The notes: generated from the letters alone by a model not told the origin. Positions 24,121 to 36,110 are shown, counted from the first letter of the stretch. The stretch: DNA of 64,000 nt from Delphinapterus leucas (GCF_002288925.2 NW_022098045.1:3309408-3373407), one strand, 5' to 3'. Numbers and translations are program-made.

Positions 24121-24600
24121 AAATTTCATGGTTAAGACACATGCACCCCAATGTTCATTGCAGCACTATTTACAATAGCCAGGTCATGGAAGTAACCTAA
24201 ATGCCCATCAACAGACGAATTGGTAAAGAAGATGTGGTACATATATACAATGGAATATCACTCAGCCCTAAAAAGGAATGAAATTGAGTCATTTGTTGAG
24301 ACGTGGATGGATCTAGAGACTGTCATACAGAGTGAAGTAAGTCAGAAAGAGAAAAACAGATATCGTATATTAACGCATGGAACCTAGGAAAATGGTACAG
24401 ATGAACCGGTTTGCAGGGCAGAAGTTGAGACACAGATGTAGAAAACAAACGTATGGACACCAAGGGGGGAAAACCGTGGTGGGGTGGGGATGGTGGTGTG
24501 CTGAATTGGGCAATTGGGATTGACATATATACACTGATGTATATATAAAATTGATGACTAATAAGAACTTGCAGTATAAAAAGAAAATTTCATGGTTAAG
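24121..24600 (+). mobile_element. short LINE-1 3' end insertion with 16-bp TSDs
   Basis: LINE-1 body at 24137-24584: the C-terminal ORF2 codons ('atgttcattgcagcactatt', 'aaagaagatgtggtacatat', stop TAG 24385-24387) and the 3'UTR ('gaaccggtttgcagggcaga', 'ggattgacatatatacactg'). The direct repeat aaatttcatggttaag occurs at 24121-24136 and 24585-24600 with no mismatch. The tail is very short (about 'ataaaaaga'). The element is heavily 5'-truncated. Confidence 0.95.
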
Positions 24601-24765
24601 TGTGAGCTCAAGCTGTGTAAACTTGGTTAACTAACCTAACCTAAGTTTTTCAGCTGTAAAATGGAGATAATAATAGTACACTTCTAATTGGCATGTCATA
24701 GGATTAAGGGAATTGATACTATGTAAGGTACTTAGTTCTAGTATATGATAATTATGAAATGAGTT
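24590..24765 (+). mobile_element. MIR SINE relic, split by the LINE-1
   Basis: 'catggttaagtgtgagctcaag', 'gtaaacttggttaactaacc', 'tttttcagctgtaaaatggag', 'ataataatagtacac' and 'gtcataggattaaggg' match plus-strand MIR. Its first bases are part of the TSD, so the LINE-1 landed at the MIR head. Confidence 0.8.
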
Positions 24766-26699
24766 TCAGCTATGGTTCTTCTGTAGAATTTATTGTGTCA
24801 ATGTTTAATTATATTATTGTCTTGGTGATGAAGACACTGTACACAAAATTTAAACATTAAAAAAATGTCCTAATATCACAACAGGAAGGAAATTTATCCA
24901 AATTATTTAAAGCTATGTTGAAAGTTCTATAGAAATTAGTTCTGACAAATTATTATAACTTAGAAGGCTGGTGGTGTTACTGGATTTTGTGTGCATTAGT
25001 GCATTTTCTGATCAGAAAAGCAGTTTTTGCTTTGACAGCTTTCTTGCTGGCTAGCTTCAGAAATTTGTTAATTAAATATGTCAACCTTTTCTTTGTAAAG
25101 ATGGAGATAAAGGCCTAACATATCAAATGTGATTACTTGTAATAAGAGAACTAAAAAAGCATGTCTTTTCAGATAGTAATCTAAAGGAAATTAAAAATTT
25201 GGACTGTATGTCATTGACCCGTCTAAAGAATTCCCAACTGTATATTTACTTTTTATCCTGTTATGTGTGTGTGAGGTGGGGTGAGGAGAGAAAGAAGTTG
25301 AATATGTATAAAGAGAAAGTGAGTTTTCTAGCATGACTTATTTTGATTTATTTCAGCAAAAATGTTGAAAAGCCACTGTATTCGGAGTGTGACAGCATGA
25401 AATTTTAAGCCATAAATTTTAAGTTATTTTAAGTAATAAAATTTTAACTAATGAAAAATGTTTAAAACACCTATTATGATTACTTCAATAGAACATCAAA
25501 AACAGATGAAAAAAAGAAATGCTCAGCTTCACAGGAACAACTGAGATGACTGCATGATTTTCTTTTGGACCCTACCCTACTGCTTTAAGATTTTTCCAGG
25601 TATGTTTGGCTATGTCAGAGGGATTAGAAGTGGCTTTCTTCTTGAAATGAAATCTTGGCTTCATGAGACGAGTTGTTTCCAGAAAAGGAGCGATGACATT
25701 GCAGATGTGGAGGAGGCCAATGACTTAGAGGCTTGATGAGGCTCAAGAGTGGTACCGTTGCTCTCAGGACCTGGCAGAGGAGGGAGAAGAAGATTGCAGT
25801 CAGAGAGAGGAACCTCATGTTGAAACATGCGGGTGGAGCAGTGTTGAATGATGTTGAAGTCAACATTATGGGGATGTGAGCAGGTGAGTGACACGAAGTG
25901 GGTTTTGAGATCTCTGAGTGGAGAATGCCAGGGAACTAAGAGACCTCAGTGTCAGACAGGTAGTTAATGCTGAGAACAAACTTTCTAAGCATGTTGACTG
26001 GGATTGGAGTGGAGCGAAACACAAAGGCTGGCACCACTGAGAAAAGTGAAAATAATAACACTCTGAAAGTCAATAAAACATATTTATGAGTGCGGCCACC
26101 ATTTTGCACTAAAGTATATAGCAATGGGGCAGCAGGCCTGTGGAAACCAGAAAGGAGGAGAGCTGTGTGTGAAAAGCTCTGCCCTTTAGTCACTTGGTGT
26201 TATTCTCATAACCTCCTTACATCTGGTTCTTTATCTGTGCTTTGGTGCAGGTTTAGAAAGATTTTTCAAGTTCCTATGTGGAGAAGGTGTTAGACAGAGG
26301 AAAGGCACAAAGTAAGGAGGTAATTTAAGATAAAATAAGGAGTCTTCTAGATAACAGGCAGGGTGCCTTGAGTTATGCTGGTGTCAGTGGAATGGAGAGA
26401 AGTGTGTATTCTAGAGAGATTTTGAAAATAGAATCTAACAGAGAAGAGATAATCAAGGTAAATTTCCAGACTTCTGTTGCCCTTTATTAAGATGAGAATG
26501 ACAGGAGAAGGAATAAATGGGGGAAAAATCAAAAGTTTATTTCTGCACATGTTATGTTAGAAACATGGAACCGTAAATGTCGGTTAGGAAGTAGAATACA
26601 ATGATTCTTGTGGTAGAATAAAGGTCTAAGCTCAACACATAACTATGACATTTATTATTCTCTAGATAGTGTTTAAAACCATAAAAACACATTGAATCA
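24766..26699. other. unassigned sequence, distal part possibly diverged L2
   Basis: 24.77-25.55 kb is AT-rich with nothing recognised. 25.55-26.55 kb is more purine-rich on the plus strand and may extend the minus-strand L2 at 26.7 kb, but I could not match it block by block. Open frames here (25554-25736, 25624-25866, 25936-26193) have no domain. Confidence 0.35.
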
Positions 26700-26962
26700 T
26701 TAGGGGAAAAACACAGGGAGTGAGAAGAGAACCTAGGACAAAGCTCCAAGGAGTTATGGCCTCTAGAGACGAGGAGGAAGGCAGTCAGCAAAGGGCACTG
26801 AGATGAGTGGACTAGGGAAGTAAAAAGAAACTCAGGAGAGCATGGCATTATGGAAGTCAATAGGCGAGAGGGTTTCAAGTCAACTGTTGTGGATGAGTCG
26901 AGTAAGATGAACTCAGGGAAAGGTAAGTGGAGTTGGTGAGCTTGGTGTGAGCAGTTCTGCAA
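26700..26962 (-). pseudogene. L2 reverse transcriptase fossil
   Basis: LINE-2 ORF2 encodes the RT of that element. On the minus strand the conceptual reading 'FPEFILLDSSTTVD' (about 26.87 kb) aligns with the L2 RT palm motif containing the first catalytic aspartate. 'SPEFLFTSLVHSSQCPLLTA' (about 26.8 kb) aligns with the following conserved segment. At DNA level 'gagtcgagtaagatgaactcaggga' and 'cctaggacaaagctccaagg' are reverse-complement L2 blocks. The surrounding frame is open by chance and the protein is only a fragment. Confidence 0.7.
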
Positions 26963-27409
26963 GGAGACTATTTAAATTACACCATTTGTTTCATTGGCTG
27001 AAACCCTGACATTATGCCTTTAGGGTCCCAGCTAAAGACTGCAGTACTGTTCTTACTGGTGAACCCCTAGAACTACGGAATAGTTAGGAAAATTTACCTT
27101 TTGTTGGTTATACTGGAGTTGCATATACTGCCCTTAATATCTATCCCCGAGTTTGTTCATGCACTTTCAGTCGACACCAGATGATTGGGCGGATCAACAG
27201 CACATGTGCTCACCAGTCCCTGAAACTCCACAGAGGAGTTTCTACTTCAAAAGTTTCTTTCACTTCATTACAAAACTTAAAATATTTCAGGGAATAAGTC
27301 AGACAGTGCCCTTTCCACTTTGACACTTTCCCTTCATTGCCCTGTATAATAATACAACCCAACAATATGTATAACGTATGAAGAGTGGAATGCTATATTG
27401 ATGCAACAT
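26963..27409. other. unassigned non-coding sequence
   Basis: Nothing recognised. Confidence 0.4.
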
Positions 27410-27621
27410 ACTAAAAATAGCTAACCCTTCTCTAGCACTTACGTACCAGACAATGTTCCAAGTGCTCTGTATACATTAACTCATTTGATCTTTACAAAAT
27501 ATCTATCAGGTACTGAGTTTCTATTATTATTTCCATTTTACCCTGGAAGACATTGAGGTCCAAAGAGATTAAATAACTTGTACAACTGTAGCTCCAGAGT
27601 AAAGGCCTTTAACTGTTAGGC
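27410..27621 (-). mobile_element. MIR SINE relic
   Basis: 'aaatagctaacccttctctagcac', 'ccaagtgctctgtatacattaactcatttgatc', 'ttatttccattttaccctgg' and 'agagattaaataacttgtac' are reverse-complement MIR in order. Confidence 0.85.

Positions 27622-27654
<33 letters not shown>
27622..27654. repeat. (CA)n dinucleotide microsatellite
   Basis: About 16 uninterrupted AC units directly at the head end of the MIR. The length makes it likely to be polymorphic. Confidence 0.98.
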
Positions 27655-27656
<2 letters not shown>

Positions 27657-28437
27657 CTCATGTGAATTCAAAGCAATCTTATAAAAGAGAACCAATGGAC
27701 CCAAGAGCCAGGGCTTTTAAATCACTCTGAACTGGCATTCACTAACTTCAAACATTCCAGTGAGGACAAAGTGTGAAAAGATATCATCTGATAAAGACCT
27801 GAACTCTGATCACCTCCACATCTAGGGCTCTTTCTGGGAACTCACCTCGACTCATCTACTAAACTCATTGCAGGAAATTTCTAACCCTTAAAGTGGCTCT
27901 AGCGTTGCAAGCTCTTACGGTGGCAAGCCAAGGAGAAGCACGACATCCAGTCCTAAGGGCAGTCTTTAATCTGGCTATGAAAGTCAACCGAGCAGCAGCC
28001 CAGGATGATCTTGCTTTAGAAGCAGAGTTTTAATTTCCATTTGATATTTTTGTCACAAAAATAACACGTGCATTCTGCTGTATGTCATCCAGTGCACCAT
28101 CTCCTGGTGGAACCAGACATGTTTTAATGATTAAAATTCTCAATGCACCCAGAGGCCACGAACCAGCAATATTGAAAAGAATGTAGAAAGAAATCCATAG
28201 GTAGCACAAATCTTTCTGTTGCAACCTCAAAGATTTTTCCTATTCGCAGATATCACCTCAGATTTTGCTACTAGTTTACATTGGCTAGCTATATGTGTTT
28301 AGGCTAAAAAGGGAGTAAAAGTTCTTAGTAACATAACTGTAGGATGCTTTGTGGTTATTATGTTTGGGAAAGAAATTTTGGTTCTATGGGTTTTATTCAG
28401 CAGGTATAAAAAGGAGCTAACAAAACCTAGTTATTTT
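27655..28437. other. unassigned non-coding sequence
   Basis: Nothing recognised. The minus frame at 28030-28230 has no domain. Confidence 0.4.
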
Positions 28438-28640
28438 CATTCTCTTCATTCATTCACTCAATAATCATTTATTAATGACTTACTATATTCCCAAACTTGA
28501 ATTACAATGATAAATAATATAATCTCTATTTGCTAAAACCTCATAGTCTGGGAGAAAGACAAATAATCAGATCACATTAGCATGGTGTGGTGAGGTAGGT
28601 ATAAACACAAGTTACTATGGGAGCATGTGGGAAGCCAGTG
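28438..28640 (-). mobile_element. L2 3' end relic
   Basis: 'cattctcttcattcattcac', 'atcatttattaatgacttac', 'aaaacctcatagtctgggag' and 'aagacaaataatcagatcac' match the reverse-complement L2 terminus and adjacent sequence. Confidence 0.75.
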
Positions 28641-30872
28641 ACTTATTTGAGATAGTTGGCAACAGGAAAAAAATTCTCCTCTCTCTTTACCCCTCATAAG
28701 TGTGAATTTTCTCCTGAAGAATGTTTGTTTTAGAGAGAGCTCACAGGAAAGAACACTTAAACCTCTCTTCACCTGTGCCAGGCCACCAGCCTTCCAAAGT
28801 TTTACTTACTACCCTGGGCTGCAGAAAAGCCATAGGCTTATGAGAACCTGGGGAAAATAAGGGGGGAAGAAGGGAAGTAAAGCTGAGGTGCCTGTGAGGA
28901 AATTCAGAACAGCAATTGTATCGTATTCCTTTACAACTGTTTTGTATACAATACCAAACTTAGCTGATTCTTCCTTAAAACCAGACGGCTTAACGAGAGG
29001 TCAATGGATGAGCTTTAAGGGAACAGATGAACTCCCTGAACTTGTAGGAAAAAACTGTGTGCATTTTGCATAAAATTCTTCCATGGGTTTATTATTTTTT
29101 AAAAAGATTAAGGGCATTTCAGTGACAAAATTCAGATTTGTAGAGGGGGATGAAACTTTGGGGGCCTCCTTAAGAAAAAGAATACAAAATTACCAATGTA
29201 CATTTATTTATGAAAGTGACTATTGTTTAGAATGAGAGCATAATATTCCTGTTCATTAACTACCTGATACACATCTAATAATACATTTTCCAGATATTTT
29301 TGTCTATATTCCTTTCAATAATTTCTTCATGGGACAGCTGCTGTTTCATCATCTCTAATATCATTGAGTTCAGTTCTCCTAGTTTGTAGAAGTCTTTATG
29401 TAGAGAGGAGGTTATCATAGGCTCAAAGTGCTGCTTATGACTAATTTTGTTTAGTGCCCTCAGAATGCCCCTAGATGTGAGGCAGTTCCGAGAAAATAAC
29501 TCTCTTCGGTATCAATAAGATTCAGAAGTTTATAACACTTTGCTTTCCCTCTTTCTATTTCCCAGGTACTATGTGATTCACTTAAACCTTGATGAGGTTG
29601 ATACTATTATAATGGTTTATGATGTGTAAGATGAGTCAGGTGTTAAACCAAGTCAGACCAACTCCAGAGACTGAGGGTCTTAGCTCAATATTTCACTCTA
29701 TAAAACTGAGTATAATACAGGGATGAAGATGCTGCTTGCAGTGCCCTGGGCTTCAGCCCGAGGTGAGTGTGAGTAGCGAGGTGATAGAAACTTCATGTAC
29801 AAGAAGGGGTAGTTTGAAAAAAGCAGAAGCTTATGCCCAGTTCACATTGGAACCTCGAGGAGGGACCACTTCACCTACTTCACAAGGTGTCCTGCTCCAA
29901 CCGGCTGGGAGCAGCAGAGAGGAAATGGCACTGCGGTGTGTTCAGTCAGAGAGCACCTTAGACAGCACCTTCTTGGTCCCCAAAGCCTCTATGTGTCTCC
30001 TCAACACAAGAAGCCAGCACAGCCAACCTAGACTCCAGCACTGGATGCCTGTGCACCTCCCGAGGGAAAAAGGGACTAGGCACATTGGAACAGAGAACAA
30101 AACCCAAAGACGCCTCATGGAAGCCTGAATGACCAGGACATCGGTCCTATTAGAAAGAGGAAAAGATGGAGTAGAGAAACCAAATTAAATAGCCATATAT
30201 TTCAGAAGATATGATAAGCCAACACCTCTATCCACGTTTGTGACAAATATTCTTATAACACTTTTTGTTTCTGAGAGGAACAAAGAAATTTTTGGCTTGG
30301 AAAATTTTACCTCTACAAATACCTTTCCTCATGGAAACTGCAAATCTGGCACTTGTATAAATACATTTCCAAGATTAGTGGAAAGAAGCTGCTTTAGAAA
30401 TGGATACCGTGCTGCATGGCTATTCAGCAAGGGTTGGGTCTTAGGATTCGCGGAGTGAGTTTAGAATAATTACCCATTCAGACACCTAAGGAAGTAACGC
30501 CTTTCCACGAATATTTTGTTGTTGTTTACTAGATTTCTTATGTTAAGCACTTGGGATATTCCTTTAAAGAAAGCAGAAGAGGATATACGCATGAAATTTG
30601 GTAAGTCCAAGGGAGCTTTGGCCAGTGTGAATGCCAGAAAGTCAGGTTTATTCACTGTGTGTAAAAGGGAACAAATTCTTCCACTGATCCTTTGATCTCT
30701 TTATGGTTTCCTTGTTCATTGTACAGATTGTACCAGAAACAAGTTTCACTTCAAATATAATAGCTAATGACAGACAGTAGTAAAGGAAGTGGGTGTGGAG
30801 CTGTATGTAGTTCACTATAATGACAAGAGCGTCGGTTGCTATTTATAGCATTTGTTAAACTTTCATTTCTTC
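28641..30872. other. unassigned non-coding sequence, possible degraded MIR at 29565-29720
   Basis: Mostly unrecognised. 29565-29720 resembles a very diverged minus-strand MIR. 29736-30128 is a GC-richer open stretch on the plus strand, but it opens at TTG and its first in-frame ATG is near 29925. It has no domain and is treated as chance. Confidence 0.4.
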
Positions 30873-31261
30873 AAGTTGCTATTTTCTTTTCTTTTAAACA
30901 TTTTTAACATCTTTATTGAAGTATAATTGCTTTACATGGTTGTGCTAGTTTCTGCTGAACAACAAAGTGAATCAGCCATACCTATAAATATATCCCCATA
31001 TCCCCTCCCTCTTGCGTCTCCCTCCCATACTCCCTATCCCACCCCTCTAGGTGGTCACAAAGCACCGAGCTGATCTCCCTGTGCTATGCGGCTGCTTCCC
31101 ACTAGCTATTTATTTTACATTTGGTAGTGTATACATGTCCATGCCACTCTCTCACTTTGCCCCAACTTACCCTTCCCCCTCCCCGTGTCCTCAAGTCCGT
31201 TACCTATGTCTGCGACTTTATTCCTGTCCTGCCCCTAGGTTCTTCAGAACCATTTTTTTTA

Positions 31262-32662
31262 TTAGTTTCCATATATATGTGTTAGCATACGGTATTTGTT
31301 TTTCTCTTTATGACTTACTTCACTCTGTATGACAGACTCTAGGTACATCCACCTCACCACAAAAAACTCAATTTTGTTTCTTCTTATGGCTGAGTAGTAT
31401 TCCATTGTATATATATGTGCCACATCTTCTTTATCCATTCATCTGTCGATGGACACTTAGGTTGCTTCTATCACCTGGCTATTGTAAATAGAGTTGCAAT
31501 GAACATTGTGGTACATGACTCTTTTTGAATTACGGTTTTCTCAGGGTATATGCCCAGTAGTGGGATTGCTGGGTCATATGGTCGTTTTATTTTTAGTTTT
31601 TTAAGGAACCTCTATACTGTTCTCCATAGTGACTGTATCAATTTACATTGCCACCAAAAGTGCAAGGGGTCCCCTTATCTCCACACTCTCTCCAGCCTTT
31701 ACTGTTTGTAGACATTTTGATGATGGCCATTCTGACCAGTGTGAGGTGATACCTCATTGAAGTTTTGACTTGCATTTCTCTAATGATTAGTGATGTTAAG
31801 CATCCTTTCATGTGTTTGTTGGTAATCTGTATATCTTCTTTGGAGAAATGTCTATTTAGGTCTTCTGCTCATTTTTGGATTGGGTTGTTTGTTATTTGGA
31901 TATTGAGCTGCATGAGCTGCTTCTATATTTTGGAGATTAATCCTTTGTCAGTTGCTTTGTTTGCAAATATTTTCTCCCATTCTGGGGGCTGTCTTTTCGT
32001 CTGGTTTATGGTTCCCTTTGCTGTATGAAAGTTTTAAGTCTCATTAGGTCTCATTTGTTTACCTTTTGTTTTTATTTCCATTTCTCTAGGAGGTGGGTCA
32101 AACAGGATCTTGCTGTGATTTATGTCATAGAGTGTTCTGCCTATGTTTTCCTCTAAGAGTTTTATAGTGTCTGGCTTTACATTTAGGTCTTTAATCCATT
32201 TTGAGTTTATTTTTGTGTAGGGTGTTAGGAAGTGTTCTGCTTTCATTCTTTTACATGTAGCTGTCCAGTTTTCCCAGCACCACTTACTGGAGAGACTGTC
32301 TTTTCTCCATTGTATATTCTTGCCTCCTTTTTCAAAAATAAGGTGACCATATGTGTGTGGGTTTATCTCTGGGCCTTCAATCCTGTTCCATTGATCTATC
32401 TTTCTGTTTTTGTGGCAGTACCATACTGTCTTGATTACTGTAGCTTTGTAGTATAGTCTGAAGTCAGGGAGCTGATTCCTCCAGCTCCATTTTTCGTTCT
32501 CAAGATTGCTTTATCTATTTGGGGTCTTTTGTGTTTCCATACAAATTGTGAAATTTTTTATTCTAGTTCTGTGAAAAATGCCAGTGATAGTTTGATAGGG
32601 ATTGCATTGAATCTGTAGATTGCTCTGGGTAGTAGAGTTATTTTAACAATGTTGATTTTTCC
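31262..32662 (-). pseudogene. LINE-1 ORF2 C-terminal remnant
   Basis: About 465 codons of ORF2p downstream of the reverse-transcriptase palm. On the minus strand, DNA encoding the 'INIVK...' segment begins at about 32655, and '[20 protein letters not shown]' lies near 32.15 kb. The stop TAA is at 31262-31264. Endonuclease and catalytic RT residues are absent. Several frameshifts are present, and the longest open piece is 32034-32246. Confidence 0.88.
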
Positions 32663-33820
32663 AAGTTGATTGTGGAGATTTAATCCGCTCCTGATGCTGC
32701 ACAGAGAAATTTCCCTTTCTCTTCTTTTTTTCACAGCTCCTGGGGTTCAGCTTTGGATTTGGCCTCGCCCCTGCATGTAGGTCGCCTGAGGGCGTCTGTT
32801 CTTTGCTCAGACAGGACGGGGTTAAAGGAGCTGCTGATTAGGGGGCTCTGGCTCACTCAGGCCAGGGGGGAGGGAGGGGTATGGAATGCGGGGTGAGTCT
32901 GTGGCAGCAGAGGTTGGCATGACATTGCAACAGCCTGAGGTATGTCATGTGTTCTCCCGGGGAAGTTGTCCCTGGATCACGGGACCCTAGCAGTGGCATG
33001 GTGAACAGGGTCCTGGGAGGAGAGGTGTAGATTGTGCCCTGTGTTTGCACACAGGCCTCTTGGTGGCAGTGGCAGCAGCGTTAGCATTTCATGCCAGTCT
33101 CTGGTAACTGTGTTGATAGCTGTGTCTCCTGCCCGTCTCTGGAGCTCGTTTAGGCAGTGCTCTGACTCCCCCCTTCTTGTGCAACCTGAAACAATGGTCT
33201 CTTGCCCCTAGGCAGATCCAGACTTTTTTCCAGACTCTCTCTCAGCTAGTTGTGGCTCACTAGCCCCCTTTAGGCTGTGTTCACACAGCCAACCCCAGTC
33301 CTCTCCCTGGAGTCTGACCTCCGATGCCCAAGCCTTAGCTCCCAGCCCCCACCCATACCAGCCAGCAGGTGATCAGACAAGCCTCTCAGACTGGTCGGCA
33401 GTCTCTCAGACTGGTGGCAGTGCTGGTCGGCACTGATCCTCTGTGTGGGAATCTCTCTGCTTTGCCTTCTGCTCCCCTGTTGCTGCGCTCTCCTCCATGG
33501 CTCCAAACCTTCCTCCCTGCCCACCCCCTATCTCTGCCAGTGAAGGGGCTTCCTAGCGTGTGGAAACTTTTCCTCCTTCACAGCTCCCTCGCAGAAGTGC
33601 AGGTCCTGTCCCAATTCTTTTGTTTCTGTTTTTTCTTTCTTCTTTTGCCCTACCCAGGTACTTGGGGAGTTTCTTGCCTTTTGGGAAGCCTGGGGTCTTC
33701 TGCCAGCATTCAGTAGGTGTTCTGCAGGAATTGTTCCACGTGTAGATGTATTTTTCATGTATTTATGGGGAGGAAGGTGATCTCCACGTCTTACTCCTCC
33801 ACCATCTTGAAGGTCCTCCC
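32663..33820 (-). promoter_or_regulatory. LINE-1 5'UTR (internal promoter region)
   Basis: This GC-richer block is the proximal LINE-1 5'UTR on the minus strand. In mammals this region carries an internal RNA polymerase II promoter, often with antisense activity. The transcription start would be near 33820. The recognisable sequence in reverse includes 'ctcctccaccatcttgaagg', 'agtttcttgccttttgggaa' and 'cgttctcccgggg'-like blocks. A duplicated 'tctcagactggt' pair lies at 33384-33416. Many CpGs are lost, so activity is doubtful. Frames at 33270-33836 are chance frames of this UTR. Confidence 0.75.
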
Positions 33821-33834
33821 AAATTGCTATTTTC

Positions 33835-34600
33835 ATACAGCAGCAAACTCAAATTTCTCAGGTAACAGGATAAGGAGAGAGATTGGAGCTGGAAGTAATT
33901 TCTAGCGTTAGTCAAATATGTAATGAATAAGAAAAACAACTCTTCACCTTGAAGTGCCACCAGTTACCAGTTACCAGTGAGAACAGGAAAATAAACATTC
34001 ACAAAGGAATGTTGCAGTGATCAGTGTGGGAAAGAAAATGGTCTAACAGAGGATTTATGTTATAAGATACCATCTGTGAAGCAGAATTGAAGAAATGTAA
34101 ATTTGGAACAAAAAGACTTTCTTTTTAATTGAAGCAACTTTATAAAAAAAAGAAAAGTCAGAAACCCACTTTCCCATCTCTAATAAAAAAATATAATTGG
34201 TGGTGAGACTGGAAAGCAGCTGAACCTGAGATCATAAACTCAGAGGTATGATTTGCAAGCTTGAGATTTGAAAGCTGCTAATTTACTGTATGACTAGGAA
34301 AATTGTGTTGCTTTTAACTATCCCAAGTTCCTCTTTTTTAGAGTTCTTAAGATCTATGATGAACTCAGTCCACCAGGATGGAAGGAGAAGTGTAGGGTTG
34401 GGAACGCTGGGAAGGTTGGGGGTGGGGGAGCTGGGTCTGTTGTCGTGTGGACCCTCCCCTTGCCTCCTCTTACGTTCCAAAGACTGATGTTCAGCTTTCT
34501 TCTTTTTTCTAAATGACAAATTAATTTATTAAATCGGAAAACTGTATACCCCAAAATTTTAAATCATAAGTCATATAATCATTCAGAGATAAGAACTGTC
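33835..34600. other. unassigned non-coding sequence
   Basis: A small tandem of 'agttacc' lies at 33961-33978. Otherwise nothing recognised. Confidence 0.4.
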
Positions 34601-34995
34601 AACATTTTTTTATTGAAGTATAGTTGATTTACAATGTTGTGTTAGTTTCAGTTGTACAGCAAAATTATCCAGTTATATATATATATATATTCTTTTCAGA
34701 TTCTTTTCACTTATAGGTTATTACAAAATATTGAGTAGAGTTCCCTGTGCTACACAGTAGGTCCTTGTTGGTTATCTATTTTATATATAGTAGTGTGTAT
34801 ATGTTAATCCCAAACTCCTAATTTATCCTTCCTCTCCCCCTTTTCCTTTGGTAACCATAAGTTTGTTTTCTATGTCTGTGAGTCTATTTCTGTTTTGTAA
34901 ATAAGTTCATTTGTATCACTTTTTTTTAGATTTCACATATAAGCGATTTCATATATTTGCCTTTCTCCGTCTGGCTTACTTCACTTAGTGTGAAG
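34601..34995 (-). mobile_element. LINE-1 3'UTR and ORF2 tail, older subfamily
   Basis: In plus-strand reading: 'tttattgaagtatagttgat', 'tacacagtaggtccttgttg', 'ctttggtaaccataagtttg' and 'tctggcttacttcacttag'. This is the reverse complement of an older cetartiodactyl LINE-1 3' end, like 14694 and 53690. It includes a short (AT)n run at 34674-34690. Heavily 5'-truncated. Confidence 0.92.
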
Positions 34996-35929
34996 TAAGG
35001 TTTCCTTCTCTTGTTAGATCTTAAGCTCTTTGCTGGAAAGTTTATTTACAACCTTCTGGACTTACAGTATATGCACAACACCTTTATGTAAGTCAGTGTT
35101 GTTAGGAAAATCTGGATGATTTGATCCTCATACAGCTGTCTACTGATTTGAGTAAGTTTTACAAACTGGTGGCAGGCAGATTGTAGAATGAGGCTAGTAA
35201 AACATGCAGGGCTGAACAAGGCAAAAAGATTGCAGTAGCTGAGTGCTCAGGGGAGTAAGGCAGCAATCATCTTTGGTCTTTGGAGAAGCAAGGGTGTGGT
35301 CTCTACCTGAAGCTTGGTGATTGAGCTGAAATGATCTTAAATGTGGTGGCACTGACTCCTGATTGAGATGTTTAAATAACTAAAATTTATTTCAGTTTTT
35401 AGGTTTCAGCTCAACATGCCATTTTATCTTGTTTGTGCCCAAGACTATTATTGATATTGAGAATACTGTGAGTGAAACATGATAAACAGAGAAGATACTG
35501 GCCTTGAGTCCCTTATCTATTAGCAATAAAAACGTGTTCACAATATAATATACATGAGTTGAAAATTCTGATACTCTCTATTTGCCCTTCCCTTTACACC
35601 AGATAGTATCATCCTCATAGCTGCAATCCCTGGTAATTGTTTATCTTCCTTATGACTGTGCAACCATGTATTTCATGCAAGGTGTTATTCTGGACTAACA
35701 AGTGGATAAGAAATGTACTTGTATACATTTTCATTGCATTTAATTAAAGCCACAGATATACATTGCTCACTTTCTTTCTGTAACCTTCTACAGCAAAGGC
35801 TGAAGAACATAGAATTTTTAAGGACTGGCTTTACCCTTTAGGAAATAAGATCATCACCTGAAAAGAAAAAAAAAAAAAAAAGAAACTAGCATGACAAGGT
35901 CAACAATCCCTGGCAGACAAGGAATAAGA
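34996..35929. other. unassigned non-coding sequence with A-run
   Basis: Nothing recognised except an 18-base A-rich run at 35863-35881. Confidence 0.4.
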
Positions 35930-36110
35930 ACTAAGAACACTGAATGATGTAAGAGGTCAAGGGAGTCAAGGAAGGGATTAGGCTGGGATAGTCAAGGAAG
36001 ACTTCCTGGAAGGGGTGGGGTTTGAGCTGAACCTTGAAAAGGAGCACACGTTTGAGAGGTAAAGAGAAAGCAAGAAGGTTTTCCAAGCAAAGGGAATAGA
36101 GTGTTTTCCA
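35930..36110 (-). mobile_element. possible L2 relic
   Basis: 'gtcaaggaagacttcctgga', 'ggtttgagctgaaccttgaa' and 'ggttttccaagcaaagggaa' resemble the minus-strand L2 region upstream of its 3' end (GAAGGCTTCC, TGAGCTGAGACCTGAA, TTCCAGGCAGAGGGAA). Confidence 0.55.

Larger units (their letters stand above)
30873..33834 (-). mobile_element. LINE-1 with 5'UTR joined to ORF2 3' third, TSD-flanked
   Basis: The element runs on the minus strand from its true 5' start (33820, reading GGGAGGACCTTCAAGATGG) to an A-rich tail (about 30887-30900). The 14-base TSDs are aagttgctattttc at 30873-30886 and aaattgctattttc at 33821-33834, with one mismatch. The 5'UTR is 32663-33820, the ORF2 C-terminal part 31262-32662, and the 3'UTR about 30901-31261. 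The distal 5'UTR, all of ORF1 and roughly two thirds of ORF2 are missing. The junction near 32662-32666 shares only about three bases (TTG) between the partners and has no GT/AG splice signature. Confidence 0.92.

Noticed and set aside
32663..33820. GC-rich block with overlapping frames that resembles a CpG island or gene promoter
   Set aside because: It matches LINE-1 5'UTR from its exact start and is enclosed by the element's TSDs. The frames are not LINE-1 proteins or host exons.
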